From Marisa cornuarietis (taxonomy: Eukaryota; Mollusca; Gastropoda; Architaenioglossa; Ampullariidae), in NCBI GenBank assembly GCA_004794655.1, contig SMMW01000001.1, forward strand, positions 5,329,001 to 5,393,000: a stretch of DNA of 64,000 bases, given 5' to 3'. Below, piece by piece: positions 36,400 to 49,169 of this stretch. Both the position numbers and the translations under genes were made by a program. Under the pieces are notes generated by a model, which ran no database searches, was not told the origin of the DNA, and saw nothing but the letters and a program-made list of their open reading frames with translations. Within the stretch, counting starts at the first letter, position 1. Every line of letters begins with the position of its first letter.

Positions 36400-36660
36400 G
36401 TGAATGTTCTGGGGACGACCATGGTGAATGTCATGGGGATGACCATTAAGAATGTTATGGTAATGGAGATGACCATTGAGAATGTTATGGTAATGGAGAT
36501 GACTATTGAGAATGTTATGGTAATGGAGATGACCATTGAGAATGTTATGGTAATGGAGATGACCATTGAGAATGTTATGGTAATGGAGATGACCATTGAG
36601 AATGTTATGGTAATGGAGATGACCATTGAGAATGTTATGGTAAATGTCATGGGGATGGCC
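36400..36660. repeat. 30-bp minisatellite, six near-perfect units plus diverged ends
   Basis: Unit AATGTTATGGTAATGGAGAT plus GACCATTGAG, repeated exactly every 30 bases at 36,451-36,630 with one C-to-T change in the second unit. Diverged units flank both sides. Because 30 is a multiple of three, several frames stay open (for example NVMVMEMTIE), which looks protein-like but is a repeat effect. Confidence 0.97.
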
Positions 36661-36769
36661 ATCGTCGTGGTCACATCACTGACGCGAGAATAAGTGTTCG
36701 CGTATAATGGCTTGCCGGGTATCAGCCAAAGTTTAGTACCACTTTGCAGGTTCGTTTCCTTCAACAGGC

Positions 36770-36922
36770 GATTGTCAGGGATGGGGTGGTGCCTGCACGT
36801 ACCAATTTATACAAGTATGCCCAGATTTATATCCAGATGCGATGTCCAGGGGTTATAAGGACCCTGGCCGTGCCCTTCACTGCTAATGGTATCTGACCAC
36901 TGGACGCACGATGATGATGATG
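36770..36922 (+). mobile_element. SINE-like fragment ending in (GAT)n
   Basis: A roughly 135-base unique segment with CAGATGCGATGTCCAGG (box B-like) and CCTGGCCGTGCCCTTCACTG ends GACGCACGATGATGATGATG. The tail matches that of the RTE-like LINE at 53.1-54.0 kb. Confidence 0.4.
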
Positions 36923-36924
36923 AC

Positions 36925-38940
36925 AGCAATAACAACAATAAAAATCACTTGTCCAGTTCTTTTCCCACACACATGGGAGCTTAACGCGCATTCACATGGC
37001 GCGGATCAACAGATACATGTAAGCTTACGGTATACAGTACAGTTATACGTAAACATGGAAACATACAACCGCCGGAGGTATCCCATATGGTCTACACCAG
37101 ACTAGAAGAGTTGAAGATCCAAAATGCGTTCTCATGCACGTTTAGCTATTAACATGAGGAAAATGTGTCAAACAATATTTTCAAACTGTCTGCAGTACAC
37201 GATACATGAAGGTATTTTGAAACGCAGTAGGTGTATACTGTGCAGTTCTCGATCCAGCTGTACCTTCGGCAAGTTCTTAGCACAGTTGATCATTTGCATC
37301 GGACTTGTCTGCGAGGCACAGTATAAAATAAATCTACATCGGTTACTTTGGTGGCAGAAAAAAAATTTAAATAGAGGAAATGACGGTGATCGTCAGTATA
37401 TTTAGTTGGAGCAGTACATTTCGGGACAATGAACAATGTAAACGACTAATAAGTAATTACAATATCGTGAACAGCTCCATGCGTTTCGTGATTGTGATGG
37501 ATACTTGCGTATGATACTTATATTAAATATTATAGAGGTGCATTGTTTATTAACATTAGTTCTCTGAATTTTACGTCAGCTCTCGGCCCTCTTTCGCGGT
37601 GGCGCTGCAAGCGAGTGCTGCGTGAACGGAGTTCCTACGCGCATAACTTACACGTCTCTTAAATCCCTCGCCTACAAACTCGAATGCCATCCCTTTGATT
37701 TGCATAGCAGTGACAGCCTCCTGTCATTTTGCCCAGTCACCAGACGTCACCGCCTAACATGCAGCCTTTTCCCTCCATCAGTATTACAGACGTGCGAGCA
37801 ACATATCTCAATATACGGAAAGTCGTTCGCATGTTCTGCATTCCCCACCCTCTCCTAGCAAACGCCTTCTTCTTTATCAAGTACTTTGCAAATCTGTTTT
37901 GACTGCACTATTTGAAGACAACAGAATCGACTAAGAATGATCATCTACTAACAGCACGTTTCCAATAGTCCTGCTGCCAACTTCGAAGAAAATTATTAAA
38001 TCAGATTAGGAAGATATCCGATGTTAATTTCGATTTTTGTAAAATTATTTTATTGTTTTTAATAAGGTCTGAGCAAACGTTTGTCAGGTAAAATGCTGAA
38101 ATTATCCCTACTTTTACTCTTGTAATTTCGTCTTTCCCGCTTTAAAAGCAAACCCGCTTTCCTATAATTAAGTCCCTCTCTAGCATAAGATATGCGAGCG
38201 TATAAGCAATGACGTCACCAACCTAAATCACAGGCTGGCGAACGTTTTCCACGCCACGGTCCGGCGACAGAACTGCGGACCATGATGTCTATTTTGCTTG
38301 TCCACCCACCCACCCCGAAAATTCCCCCCAGCGAGTAACAGACGACACGGATGCCGACTTGTCGTCATGTGACGCTGGCAATGACGGCCCATCGATGACG
38401 TCACATAGGCTGCAGGGCGCACCAGTGAAGTCTTGAGCGGCTGGCAAAGGGAATGCACTGGTCACCATTCGTTCGGAAAAGATGACCGCTGACCGAATTA
38501 TACCTGCACACATGTTTACTGCAATACTCCTTGTACTACTCTGTGACCATGGAGCTCTGTCAGATGTTAAGAGCAATTTTATTTTAAAAAGATAAACTAC
38601 TTTTCTATGCGCAAAGCCGGAATCTCGACACAGTTCATCAACATCGGGTAGTCAGCAACATGTATAATTTTTTTGCATCATGCTTAACCAAAAAATATTT
38701 AAAAGCTATTTTGGTATCTATGAAAAAATCGACTCATACCGCACCTAACCGTAAATATAACCCACTTTCTTGAAGGTGGAAGTACTGTCTTACAAATCCC
38801 AGTCACCGACACTGCCCTCATCTCGAGGCTTTTGTCTTAGCGTGCACAGACGTCCACAATGGGTTTTGATAAAGTCAAAAGTCTAACTCTTGCTTGAGGA
38901 CTTGAGGTGCGAGATAAGAAGACATTTAAAAGTTGTAAGT
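36925..38940. other. Intronic DNA, no element recognised
   Basis: Mostly unique. A POU octamer ATTTGCAT at 37,698-37,705 lies in a repeat-free island (about 37,560-37,860). Confidence 0.4.
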
Positions 38941-38945
38941 CATGG

Positions 38946-38999
38946 GGCAGCCCGATAGCGCAGTGACAGAGAGAAGCTTACGACAGAAAAAAAAAAGAA
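38946..38999 (+). mobile_element. Short SINE head followed by poly(A)
   Basis: GGGGCAGCCCGATAGCGCAG is tRNA-like (box A region) and runs after about 35 bases into an A-rich stretch. Confidence 0.35.
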
Positions 39000-40910
39000 A
39001 TGTTATTTAGTCATTCACAGATCAAAATGTAACCTTAAATATTTCAAGAAATTTTTTTAATTAAGCAGGATGGTACTTGAACACAAGGCCGCCAAGAGCA
39101 GAGGACATTTCTGGGCCCCTTACATTAACCATTAACTGTAATCGGGAATTCTTTTCCCATTATATGGTAGTATGCTTACAAGTTATAATTATACTGGCAA
39201 TATCTACATTAATTACCTTTAGTACCGTTATACAGATAGCAACCAACTAAGATCTACACCACTGCGCACGAGATGAGAGTTTTACAGCTGTGTACACGTC
39301 AGTGGTCAGTAAATAAGGAAAAACGATTTTGCATTTTCAGCCGTGTTACTGTATTTGTTTTCTTTCCTGGGAGATTTACTTTTTTAAAAAAATGAGAGAA
39401 ATATTCACTGACCAAGGCCGGGCCCCCTTCACAGCCGCGGGTCCGGGTACACCAGACCCCCCCATGTCCGCCCCTCTCGTCAGGCCTGCTTGAACATCCC
39501 AGATTGAAATATATTTTGACCGTTGTTGAACTACAGATATTTTTAAAGAAAAAACCGACTTTTTTTAAATCTTGCGAATGCTGCGTGCGTGATGGTGAAG
39601 AATAGCGATAAACTTCCCTCGCCAGATGTCTGACGATAAGAAAATGCGCGTAGCGCACCACAAAAGACGATCACTCTAGTATTTACCACACGTTAGTAGG
39701 TCGACGCAGTGTCCAAGTTGTAGTGGAGTCACGTGACGAGTACGCGATGCACTATGCACTGTTTGACGTACAAGGGTGCGTCGATTTAAAGGGGCCATCC
39801 CGTTTTGTTCGGACTTCTAAGCTTGAGGGTAAGAGACTACACCGGCGCCTTTCACCAGGGCCGGAGTTGCCTCTGATAATGACATTTCAGCCCTAAATTT
39901 TGTTTCCAGGCTGAACAGGACAAGTCATCGACTGATTGCAGCACCATTTTGCACAGGTTACGCTACAAATGAACTCTGTAGAGTTATCTTTGTCAGGGCA
40001 ACCATTTGAACGGAAGGACAACACTTCAAGCTGAGGCAGATGCAGAAGCATTTCCGCTCTCGAAATTTTTTTTCACTACACGAAGGCATTAATTTGACAC
40101 TACATGTACAAAAAAGACGTTCATGACTCAGAAAGGAACAAGAAAAGAGACGTTATTTATCTGAAAGCTGCGTTCGTCTCCTAAATCTCTGTATGCTTTA
40201 TATATATATATATATAACACAGCTGACAAAGCAAAAATAAAACTTCCTCGTCTGAAATTTATGGATAAGTGTGAAAGACACATAAACTCTGATGTAAGCT
40301 AGCCTTCGAGTTCCTCAATTAAAGAGAACAAGAAAAAAAGACGGAAATTAAATATGATATATATTTTATTATATTCTCAAAATCTACAGATGCTACCACC
40401 TCATTATTTGTGTGGTTAACCAGGTGCAATATGGGATGGAGACACCAGTCCCTTCCGGCGTTATCAGCCCTCGCTTGAGTTCGAAAAAGTACTCTGTGCA
40501 CTTTTTACATATTTCCGCACGGTAGGCTGATTACAGTCATGGATAACGATCATCGTCCAACTGACAGACGCCCCTACGTGACAAACCGAAGTGAACGCCT
40601 TTGCATATCTCTGTGCCCTCGCTCACCTGGCCAGTGCAGCGGACGTGCCGTGACGTGACGTGCCTGCTAAAGACATACCTTGGTCTTCCGTCCTCCGTCC
40701 TCCGCCCTCCCCCTCCGCCACTTCCCTCACCCTCTGCAGTACCAACTAGTTGTCATATCCGCAGCTTGTGCAAAACTTCGGCGTGGGAATCCATTACAGG
40801 AAAACTTTATCGCGAATCTGGCCAAGTGTCTGTTCAGAAACCCTAAGGGAATAGCCGCGACGATTGAAAAGTCAGCTCTCACAATGTCAACAGCTCAGAA
40901 CGTCACCTGT
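39000..40910. other. Intronic DNA, nothing recognised
   Basis: Unique-looking; (TA)n at 40,199-40,216. Confidence 0.4.
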
Positions 40911-40914
40911 ACTG

Positions 40915-41160
40915 ACAGCTGGGTAGGCGTCGTACACCGGGGGTTAGACCGTTGCGATCAGAAGATGGCAGGTTCGAGGCTAACCAGGGCCTGTGACTGG
41001 AAAACTTTTCCCCCCGTCCAGCCAGCGGCAAAGGTTACCTACTTTCCATGGAAGATAACAGTAGATGGAAGTGTAGGATTGGGTTCCGAGATCTACATAA
41101 CCATGCCTTCACACCACGAACCACTTACGTATTGTGCCTACGGCCACAAATCCATGTGAC
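40915..41160 (+). mobile_element. tRNA-derived SINE
   Basis: Box A-like GGGGGTTAGACCGTTGCGAT and an exact-consensus box B GGTTCGAGGCT (40,971-40,981) are followed by a roughly 170-base body. The head is too altered to be a functional tRNA gene. Confidence 0.6.
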
Positions 41161-41169
41161 ACCTTTTTA

Positions 41170-42440
41170 TTGACAATTTTTCTGTTCTTAATTATGGCGT
41201 GGGAATGCGCAGAGCTTTGGAAGGGTGCCTAGTGGGAAGTTAACTTCTTCCCTTGGGACCTCCCTCTCAATATTTTGGATTCCTCTTATTATGCCATTAG
41301 CCTAGCTGCCTGCTTTTAATTTTTTCTGTATATGCATTTATATGACTATGATATAGAAATGTTTGAAAGTATAGGTACAGTTAAGCAGGTCCTCAAGGGA
41401 CTTATAGTTGTTCTGTTTACAGACCGCACCTTATGTCTACAGCAGGATAGTATACAAGAAGTAAGCCAAATCAGCAGTAGGTAAAGTGTACTTTAAAATG
41501 TTATATTTTTCTCCTATAATAGAGAAAAATAAAACACAGCATACGTGGGGAACAAGGTCGAATACGTCATCAGTAAGGGGGTCCTCCAGCTTGTGGTCAG
41601 TAGACCTGCCTCCGGGAATGTAGAGGGCTACATATACTTGATAGAGCCAGGCTGCATACCTCTTTGAGTGATACAGTCACTATTTTACAACTGTTCTGCC
41701 TGTGATGTAGATCACCCTTTAAAAGGGGCTGATATGTTCGTAGTCAGGACAAAAGTATCTTCGAAAAGATGGTCTGCTTGTCCATCGAGTGCTGAAGTGT
41801 GTTCATTGAACAGTAATGGAGACGGCGTCCCAAATCACAGAGCACTAAAAAAGAATAATAATATAAAATATATAACACACTTTTTTAAACTAAAATGATG
41901 TATACTGTAAGGTGGTACAAAAGGTAATGCAGCTTACAAGAAGTTCTTGATTGTTAAACGGTCCGGACAGTAGATGGTGAAGCTCTCTCCCCCTTCTCGT
42001 CTATCCTTTCCTCTCTCTGTTTATGTGTACACGTGTAAATCTGTTCATGTGTACATGTGTCCAAGATTATGAAAAAGCTTACTTTTTTAAAATAGACAAA
42101 CGCCAATTGAAGAACAGCTTTTTGAAAATTGCGCCACCAATATTCTGCATCTTTTTTAAATTGCTTGTTTGCGTGTTTGTTTTCGTCTATACATAAACAC
42201 AGAACCCATCCCTTCGTTCCAATAACATCTTAACATCCTTCGATGTACTATAAGAACTTGTCGGATGTTGTGCAAGTCCATCTTCTCTACAGATAACTGG
42301 TATCAGCACGTTTCATTAAAAAAAAAAAAGCAAGAACGAGGGGTTTTTTAAATCCCAAACCGGTGGTTGAGGTATCGTTGCTTACATTGTTTTGTTCTTG
42401 AACTGTCGTAGCTGTCACGTTGCAGCAGATAAGAAAGCGT
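41170..42440. other. Intronic DNA, nothing recognised
   Basis: Unique and AT-rich, no motif of note. Confidence 0.4.
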
Positions 42441-42444
42441 GTTA

Positions 42445-42570
42445 CGACAGCGAAGCGTACGGCCAGTGGCTGCAGGCTGTCGCTCCACGGCGTGGGTGGT
42501 ACAGCGCAAGTCGTGGCCGAGCCGTCATCAGCCAAGGGTTCAAATCCTGTCCGTGTGTCAGCAACGCTGC
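42445..42570 (+). mobile_element. tRNA-like SINE head
   Basis: Box A-like GGTACAGCGCAAGTCGTGGC precedes a perfect box B GGTTCAAATCC at 42,537-42,547. The surrounding sequence does not fold into a complete tRNA by eye. Confidence 0.5.
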
Positions 42571-42574
42571 AGGC

Positions 42575-43520
42575 AGCAACCTTCCGCTATTACTTAGGTG
42601 TTTGGTGTCAGTCGTGAATCATTTAGGTTTCCTAAATCTTATTGTTAAACTTCAGCTTGCTTCCACCGAAGGAAATGCGTCACGTGATGGCACAGTAAGG
42701 TGATGGTTGAGAAATGGGGGGCAGGCAAACGTAAGGCTTGTTGTTTCGCTGTACGACGGAAAGCAATATATCAGGTGTTATAACGCCAATCTCGAAAAGG
42801 GCTTCAATCCTTCGCGTTGTCACGCTGCAGACGACAGCTTGAGAACTCATCTAGCCCAGCAGAAGCTCTCTTTAACATCAATGATACATACCATGGAATA
42901 CGAGCTTCTGCGATGGTTTTGACCAACGGAATCCTGACGCTCCTGCAAACTGATCAGATGACACAGCGCCATTCTGTAACAGTGCTTGCATCTGGTGTCA
43001 TGTCTGTGTCAGCCCCCTGCGGCAGGACTTCTTTGCGTTATCTTGTTGTACGACTGCTTTCGCTAAAATCGTGGTGAAGACCAGGAAAACTTGACTCAAT
43101 GCACCGATCATTATGCGATCTCCCGTACATCACTTTTACATGGCAACTCAGATGTACAGGTAAGTACTTCTGACGGAGGTCAGATAATGGTGACTGTTCC
43201 TGATGTTCTGATCAGGCTTCTCATAGTGGTCTTCGTCTTCTTGATTGTAGGCGTTGTTGTTGCTGTAACAGCAGAGCACAAGGGATTCAGCAGTAGTTAT
43301 CATTGGGTAGAGAACTTGGATGTAGAGTTAAACGTTATAGTATTAGCTTCTGGTACAATAGTAATACCTTTTCCTGCCTTGAGGTCTTGAGGTGTTTTGT
43401 GGTACCACTTAAAAATTACTGTTATCGACTGCACAATATTTTCCGAAAAAATCGAATTTTTAACATTTGACATTTTAGCGTCTCGTTTTAACAATGTTTG
43501 CTATTTTCTAAGGGGCGTTC
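42575..43520. other. Intronic DNA, nothing recognised
   Basis: Unique-looking; the 99-codon frame near 43,091-43,390 has a hydrophobic stretch (LLIVVFVFLIVGVVVAVTA) but no supporting signal or splice context. Confidence 0.4.
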
Positions 43521-43524
43521 GTGC

Positions 43525-43525
<1 letters not shown>

Positions 43526-43597
<72 letters not shown>
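43526..43597. repeat. (GT)36 microsatellite
   Basis: A perfect GT run of about 70 bases. Confidence 0.98.
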
Positions 43598-44575
43598 GCA
43601 GAGTTATGGTTGTGCCAACAACGCACACACATATGCGCACACACCATGTTTTTCTCCACCTTTACTTTGGTTAGTATATTGCTACTACAACATTATCTGC
43701 AGGACACAGTTGTACTGGCCACACAAATATTTCAGTTTGAACATGAAAACACAACGGCTGGGGATTTATGATCAACCACATTTTTTAAATCCCACAACAG
43801 CATGGAGGATGAGTGAGGCGGAATGTTTAAGAGGACGGACGGCATGTACACTTGAAGTTGTTCTTGTGGGTGTGTGTGGGGGAGGGGGAACCAGAGTTTA
43901 TGTGAAATATTTATACTTTTATTACACACCTGTTCAACAAATATTTGGCTTTATCACTGAGTAGCACTCTTGTCACTGCCGTGCGACGAACAGCACCTTT
44001 CTTACGATGACACTACCTGACTGCTTGTAATTAATTGTACACACTTTGTCAAATATATCACCAAATGTTTACATTATGGGCATAGTAAACATAATCCCAT
44101 GTTCAACAATGTGTTATTTTAAGAGGACCTCTAAACGTTTTTTCTATAATGCTAAGATGTGCATCTCTTTAAATTGCAATATTTAGGTGTTGTCTCTTCG
44201 AATAAACTTTATTAAGGTTCTCCTTAAGTTGTGTGTGAAGGTTACAGTTAATTGATGTTTTCTGAGGTAAATATTCGGGATTTTGGAATGTTTGTCAAAG
44301 TATAATACCAAGCTTGTTTGCCAATTGATTTGACACTATAACAGAACTTTAGAGCGCGTCGGAGGTTGAACGATTCAACACTTTGCGGCCTTTACAGATG
44401 GCGTGAGACTGTGGCATGAAGTTTGCCGCCACTTCTTGGCATACCTTTGTCTGCGCATATTTTTTTTTTCGTACAGGATACCCTGAGGGCTTCAGCGTGT
44501 CCACCCACGCCAGTAATTTTTACTTCAGTTTGGAAAGCCGGTCAGCCAGGTTTTGTAATGCGGCTCAACAAGGCA

Positions 44576-45500
44576 TTAAAACACTTCGCCGAGTCGGTGC
44601 ACAGACTCAACCCCTGGGGCAGCTGACACGGCACACCACTCATGTCTGTATTGGGTGTCTTGCACAGGACGACCAGTCCTCTCCTTGACGTTCATAAGCC
44701 AGTTCTGCCTCTGGCCATTGCGGTGTCGACCACCCATTAATGTACTTTGAAGCACGGACACGGTGTTGTGCTGGGTCACATGGTCAAGCAGACCAGCTTA
44801 CGTTTCTTGACTGTTGCAACTAGAAGTTCCTGATGTCCTATGAGTGTGGCGACAATGTTTCGTACAAAGTCATTTGTTTTGTGCTCTTTGTACGAGATCT
44901 TTAGCAGCTTTTTGAGGCACTTGTTCTCGATTACAAAGATTCTTTTCTCCGTATCGAAAAGGAGGGTATATATTTCACAACCGCAAAGCAGGATCAGTGC
45001 TTCAAGCGACTTGTACATGTTGTACTTGGTAGTAAACTTGATGTTTAGTCATTGCCGCTGTTGCTGTTGAGATCCGGATGCCGATATTTGTCGTAGAGCT
45101 TCCATTCTTGGAGAGCTGTGCTCGTTTATCTCTTATACAATACTTCAATGACTTGGATGAGGCCCTGTTCGATGTTAAAAGTTTCGCATCACATGTCAGT
45201 CACTCGTGCCGGACTCTGTCAAAAGCCTTTTTAAAGTCTAGGAAGTTGAGGTAGAGGTCCTGTTGGTGCTTCGAGATGCTACTTTATCAGATGAGACAGA
45301 TAAATCTGCTTAACTGTGCTTCTGCCTGTTCTGAAACCATCCTGTTCTACTGCTAGCAGTTCTTTAGCAGCAGTACTAAAGCAATTCTGCATTTATTTCA
45401 GCATGACTTTATTTAGTTGGCTCCCAAGTTGCTCAAAAGTCTAAACACGGTTCTTTTAGTCTTTAGTGTTCTTCTCGGTCGCTCCCATAGATAATGGGAA
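44576..45500 (-). mobile_element. Degraded RTE-like LINE fragment
   Basis: On the minus strand: AKELLAVEQDGFRTGRSTVK, a damaged KGF (KAFD region), ILLCGCEIYTLL, IENKCLKKLLKISYKEHKTN, LIGHQELLVATVKKRKLVC, then GGRHRNGQRQNWLMNVKE. Same family as the copies at 0.6-1.7 and 53.1-54.0 kb; multiple stops, and much of the central reverse transcriptase is deleted. Confidence 0.85.
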
Positions 45501-45639
45501 CTACATCCCCCGAACGAATGCTGCCCGTGTGCTGTAGGTTCTCTAAGTTGAGACACAGCTTCCACATCATAGAAGAGTTCTTTGTTCAGATGATGAGCTC
45601 GTCTTTTATGGGCACTGGTCTGGTCTGACATTATGTTTA

Positions 45640-46050
45640 ACTTTTCAAGTCTAAATACATCTTTTTAATTTGGGTTCTTTTGGTCGAAATATGGTTGTGT
45701 CTTAATACAGTCTGGACATATCTTTTCTTGCACCTGTCAGGTATAACTGTCAGTGCACTTTTATATTAATACAATACAGATCTAACGCGAAATAACCATG
45801 CTTACACTAATGTTCATGTCCTTGTTTACATGTAAGTGCATGTTTGAGAATTAATCGTAACATTAACCAGCAAGTGTACTTTGTGTTAAAACCGAGGACA
45901 ACATGAATTTGTATGATGAGCTGTCTGGCAATGGCCCTTTAAGCTATCCGAAGTATAGGGTACAAACTATTGCAGCGCACAGCGACTACAAAAGACTTAA
46001 CGCTCACAGTTGTTTGCTCAATGTTTTCTAAGGCTTACAACTTCGAACCC
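45640..46050. other. Intronic DNA, nothing recognised
   Basis: AT-rich unique sequence. Confidence 0.4.
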
Positions 46051-46059
46051 ATCCCCCCC

Positions 46060-48060
46060 CCCAACCACTAGCTTTCTCGCTAGGTCAGCGTGACCCCGAG
46101 AAAAGCGTCAACAATCAAGCACTGAGAGAGTGAACGAGCGTTATCGCGATCACGTGACTCTTCAGCTGGCGAGGATTGTCTTCCCACCGTCACGTACGTT
46201 TGAAAGCGTGTCTCTGTCGTTTTGTGTCAGTTCACTGGCCTGCCTCCTTGCCCACCCACCCCCCAGCCATCACCCCTCCCCACAAATGCAGGCTCCTCTG
46301 AGTGCGAGCTTCCGGGCTACCACGACACATGGTGTGTGGGTGGTGCTGGTGGCGGTGGTGGTGGTGGTGGTGTCTGTATGTCGTCGGTGTCTGATGTGAC
46401 TGATTTACTTTTGTCTCCGGATCCCTGCCGTCTCACGCCCCCTACTTCTTTATCCCCGGGCCTGAGACTCACGTAGAGGGTGCACGACAACTGCAATTTA
46501 TTACACGTGACAGCAATCGGCCACTCATCACCGTCACCACCTGTAGCACTTTATATACACCACCAACCCCAACCCCCCAACCCCACAAACCACTACCCTC
46601 CATTCCGCTGCTCTTCAGCTCTTCCCCGTCTCTCTTCCCTGTCCTACCCCCCTAAAGCCTGAACCTCCTTCAGCAACCCCACCGTACCGTGCGACAGCAC
46701 TCAAGTGCCAACAAGAAAGCACGTTGGTCCATTCAACCAGGCAGTTGAACCCGCAGAGCCCTCTGCACGAGCGTTGTTATCAGATTATACACAGGAGTGA
46801 ATGAAGTCAGGAACTGGCGTTATGTAAGCGCTGCCACGACGGTGCGTGCGTGCATGTGTGTGTGTGTGTGTGTCGCTGTATCCAGAAGTCCATTGAGAAT
46901 GCTGCAAGCTACAGTGGTGGGTGGGGAAAGAGAGAACGGCGCGAAGAAAGTGGTATGTATCGCAGGCTGGGGTCTGAGATTAGCGCGCTTGCCCGCGCCA
47001 CCACGCGCACTTCCGTAGACTGAACTGTGCAAGCGTGGAGGTGGCGCCCTGACTGGCGACACTAGATAGGTTTGCAGAGCGTGCGAACAGGGCCTTAGCG
47101 CGCCCACAGTCATCGCCGCTAACCACACTGTGCTTTTTTCCCCCCTACACCTCCAGCTACGACTGGCAGGGTTTGGAGTGACGGAGGACGGGGAGGACGG
47201 GGAGGAGGCAGCCTGGGAGGAGACGAGGACTGCGCGAAGCTCTGGTTGGGAGCGTGTTCAGTTTCGTCGACAGTGTGTAGTCTGGTGTTTAACATGGCAA
47301 TTCCTCACTGAATTTCCTTGGAATGCAAGTTTTTTTTTTTTTGGACATCTTTTCTTTTCAAACTTCTTTTAACAATCACCTTATTTCACGCACAAGAAAT
47401 ATTATTGGCTGACAAATTGGTACTCAGTACCTTAGGGCCCTGTAGTAACTGGAGGGTAAGGGAGGATTAGAAGATCTGTAACAAGAATGTCGCCCTTTTC
47501 GAAGCAGGAAGGCCGTCAGTGTGTGGCTAAATATTCGGCAAGTGCCTTTAGCCTGACATAAGGGGCGGATGTGATTACGTGGTCTTGTACCTTTTTCCCG
47601 CCTTATGGAAGCCTTGCTCCCAGCGAGCAGGAGGGGGTTACTCCTCGTTAGGCCTCGCTTGCCAGGGTCAGGAGCACGCTGCTCGCTCTGGCTAGAAGGT
47701 CGTGTCAAGGGTCGGCACGAGGGGGACAGGGGTACGGATCATGTCCAGGAAAGTGTCGCCACGCCTGCCCATCAAAACAAGGTGGTGAGTACCTCCGCTA
47801 CTTTCTCCCGCGCAGACTTGCAGCAAGCAAACTTGCCCCACCCCACCCCACCCCGTCCCCCACTTGCACTTTTGCTCGCCGCTCCGGAATCCGGGGTGTC
47901 ACAAACCCCGCTCGTTGTGCACCCTTCCACACTGTCAGTATCTTGTGAAACGTGGCGTCCGCCATTCTTTCTGTTGATCCGTCAAACCGGTCAGTCATTG
48001 TTAACTCTCGTTTAAACGGAAATATCACGGGGCAAGCGCTGCCCCACCGTCCCACAACAC
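46060..48060. other. GC-rich island in the giant intron
   Basis: About 2 kb with clearly more G+C and CpG than its surroundings (for example 46,840-47,280, 47,600-47,900) and a GGT-rich run at 46,336-46,370. Many chance frames are open. Could be an alternative promoter or exon; no exon was defined. Confidence 0.35.
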
Positions 48061-48786
48061 ACAGACACACAGACATACATGTCCTAATTGTACAACAAAC
48101 CTTTGATTGTGTCAACGACGCGGTCGAGTGAGAAACTCTCAGGATCTTGTCGGACGGTGGAGTTTGGGACAACTTTTACAAGTTTGAGGCTTTTTTAGGA
48201 AATTGTTTTTGTATGTACTCGTGAAGAAAGTGTCGAATGAGCGCGAATTAAATGAGGCATGTCTTATACTGCTGGGCTGAGGATCCAACTGGTCTGTCGG
48301 TAAACCTTTATATTTGCTGACTGCTCTTCCAGATGCATGATCTGGTGATGAGCAGAATGTTGCAACTTTCAGCACTTCTCCTGCCCTCGTGTTGAGTTTC
48401 TTCTCTGCGCGCAAGAATTTCCCACTCTATGTAAGAGAGAGAGAGTGTGTGATCACATTTAACTTTAGTTTTACGATGAACAAGTAGAAATGCATGCAGA
48501 GATCCGTAATTCTTCGCGATGCAGGCCAGAAGTTGATTAAAAATTTAGTGGATTTATTTTTTTATATATGTCTGAAGTAACTTACTCTGACGCAACAGAA
48601 GCTAAGGCGTGGTTCTACTGTTCGTGTACAAGCTTCGAACGAAACCACACAAGTGGATAGCACCACACTGCACTCAGTTCGCCCAGTGCACGGGACTAGC
48701 CGAGCCAGAAATGGCCTTTCCTCTCCGCGGTTTTTCTTTTCTTTTTGGTCTATGGCGACCACTCGAGCTCAAGGATGTGCATATCA

Positions 48787-49163
48787 TAGTGTTTTGCCTC
48801 GAGTTACAAGGACACGTAAAGAGGTACTTTATCATGGTGTGTTGTGCCTCGAGTTACGAGGGCATACAGTTGGCTTATTCTAGCGTATTGTGCCTCGAGA
48901 TACGATGGCATACATTTGGCTTATTCTAGCGTATTATGCCTCGAGATACGAGGGCATACATTTGGCTTATTCTAGCGTATTGTGCCTCGAGATACGATGG
49001 CATACATTTGGCTTATTCTAGCGTATTATGCCTCGAGATACGAAGGCATACATTTGGCTTATTCTAGCGTATTGTGCCTCTAGTTACGAGGCTATACTTT
49101 ATTTTAGCGTGTTTTACCTCGAGTTACGAGGATGCTTTTATCCTAGTGTGTTGTGCTTCGAGT
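48787..49163. repeat. 46-bp minisatellite, about nine units
   Basis: Unit core TGCCTCGAGATACGATGGCA, TACATTTGGCTTATTCTAG, CGTATTG. Central units are 46 bases and nearly identical, edge units shorter and diverged. Each central unit carries CTCGAG. Central units alternate TATTGTG...GATGG with TATTATG...GAGGG or GAAGG, a 92-base period. Confidence 0.95.
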
Positions 49164-49169
49164 TTGTTT

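Noticed and set aside
36367..36764. Repeat protein with ten-residue units (NVMVMEMTIE)
   Set aside because: Open in both strands because the 30-bp unit has no stop; no start context, splice sites or flanking domain.
40915..42570. tRNA genes
   Set aside because: Box A/B-like motifs are present but no full cloverleaf could be drawn at 40.9 or 42.5 kb (or at 11.5 kb); better explained as SINE heads.
48787..49163. CRISPR-like array
   Set aside because: Units are directly contiguous without unique spacers and the DNA is animal; it is a minisatellite.
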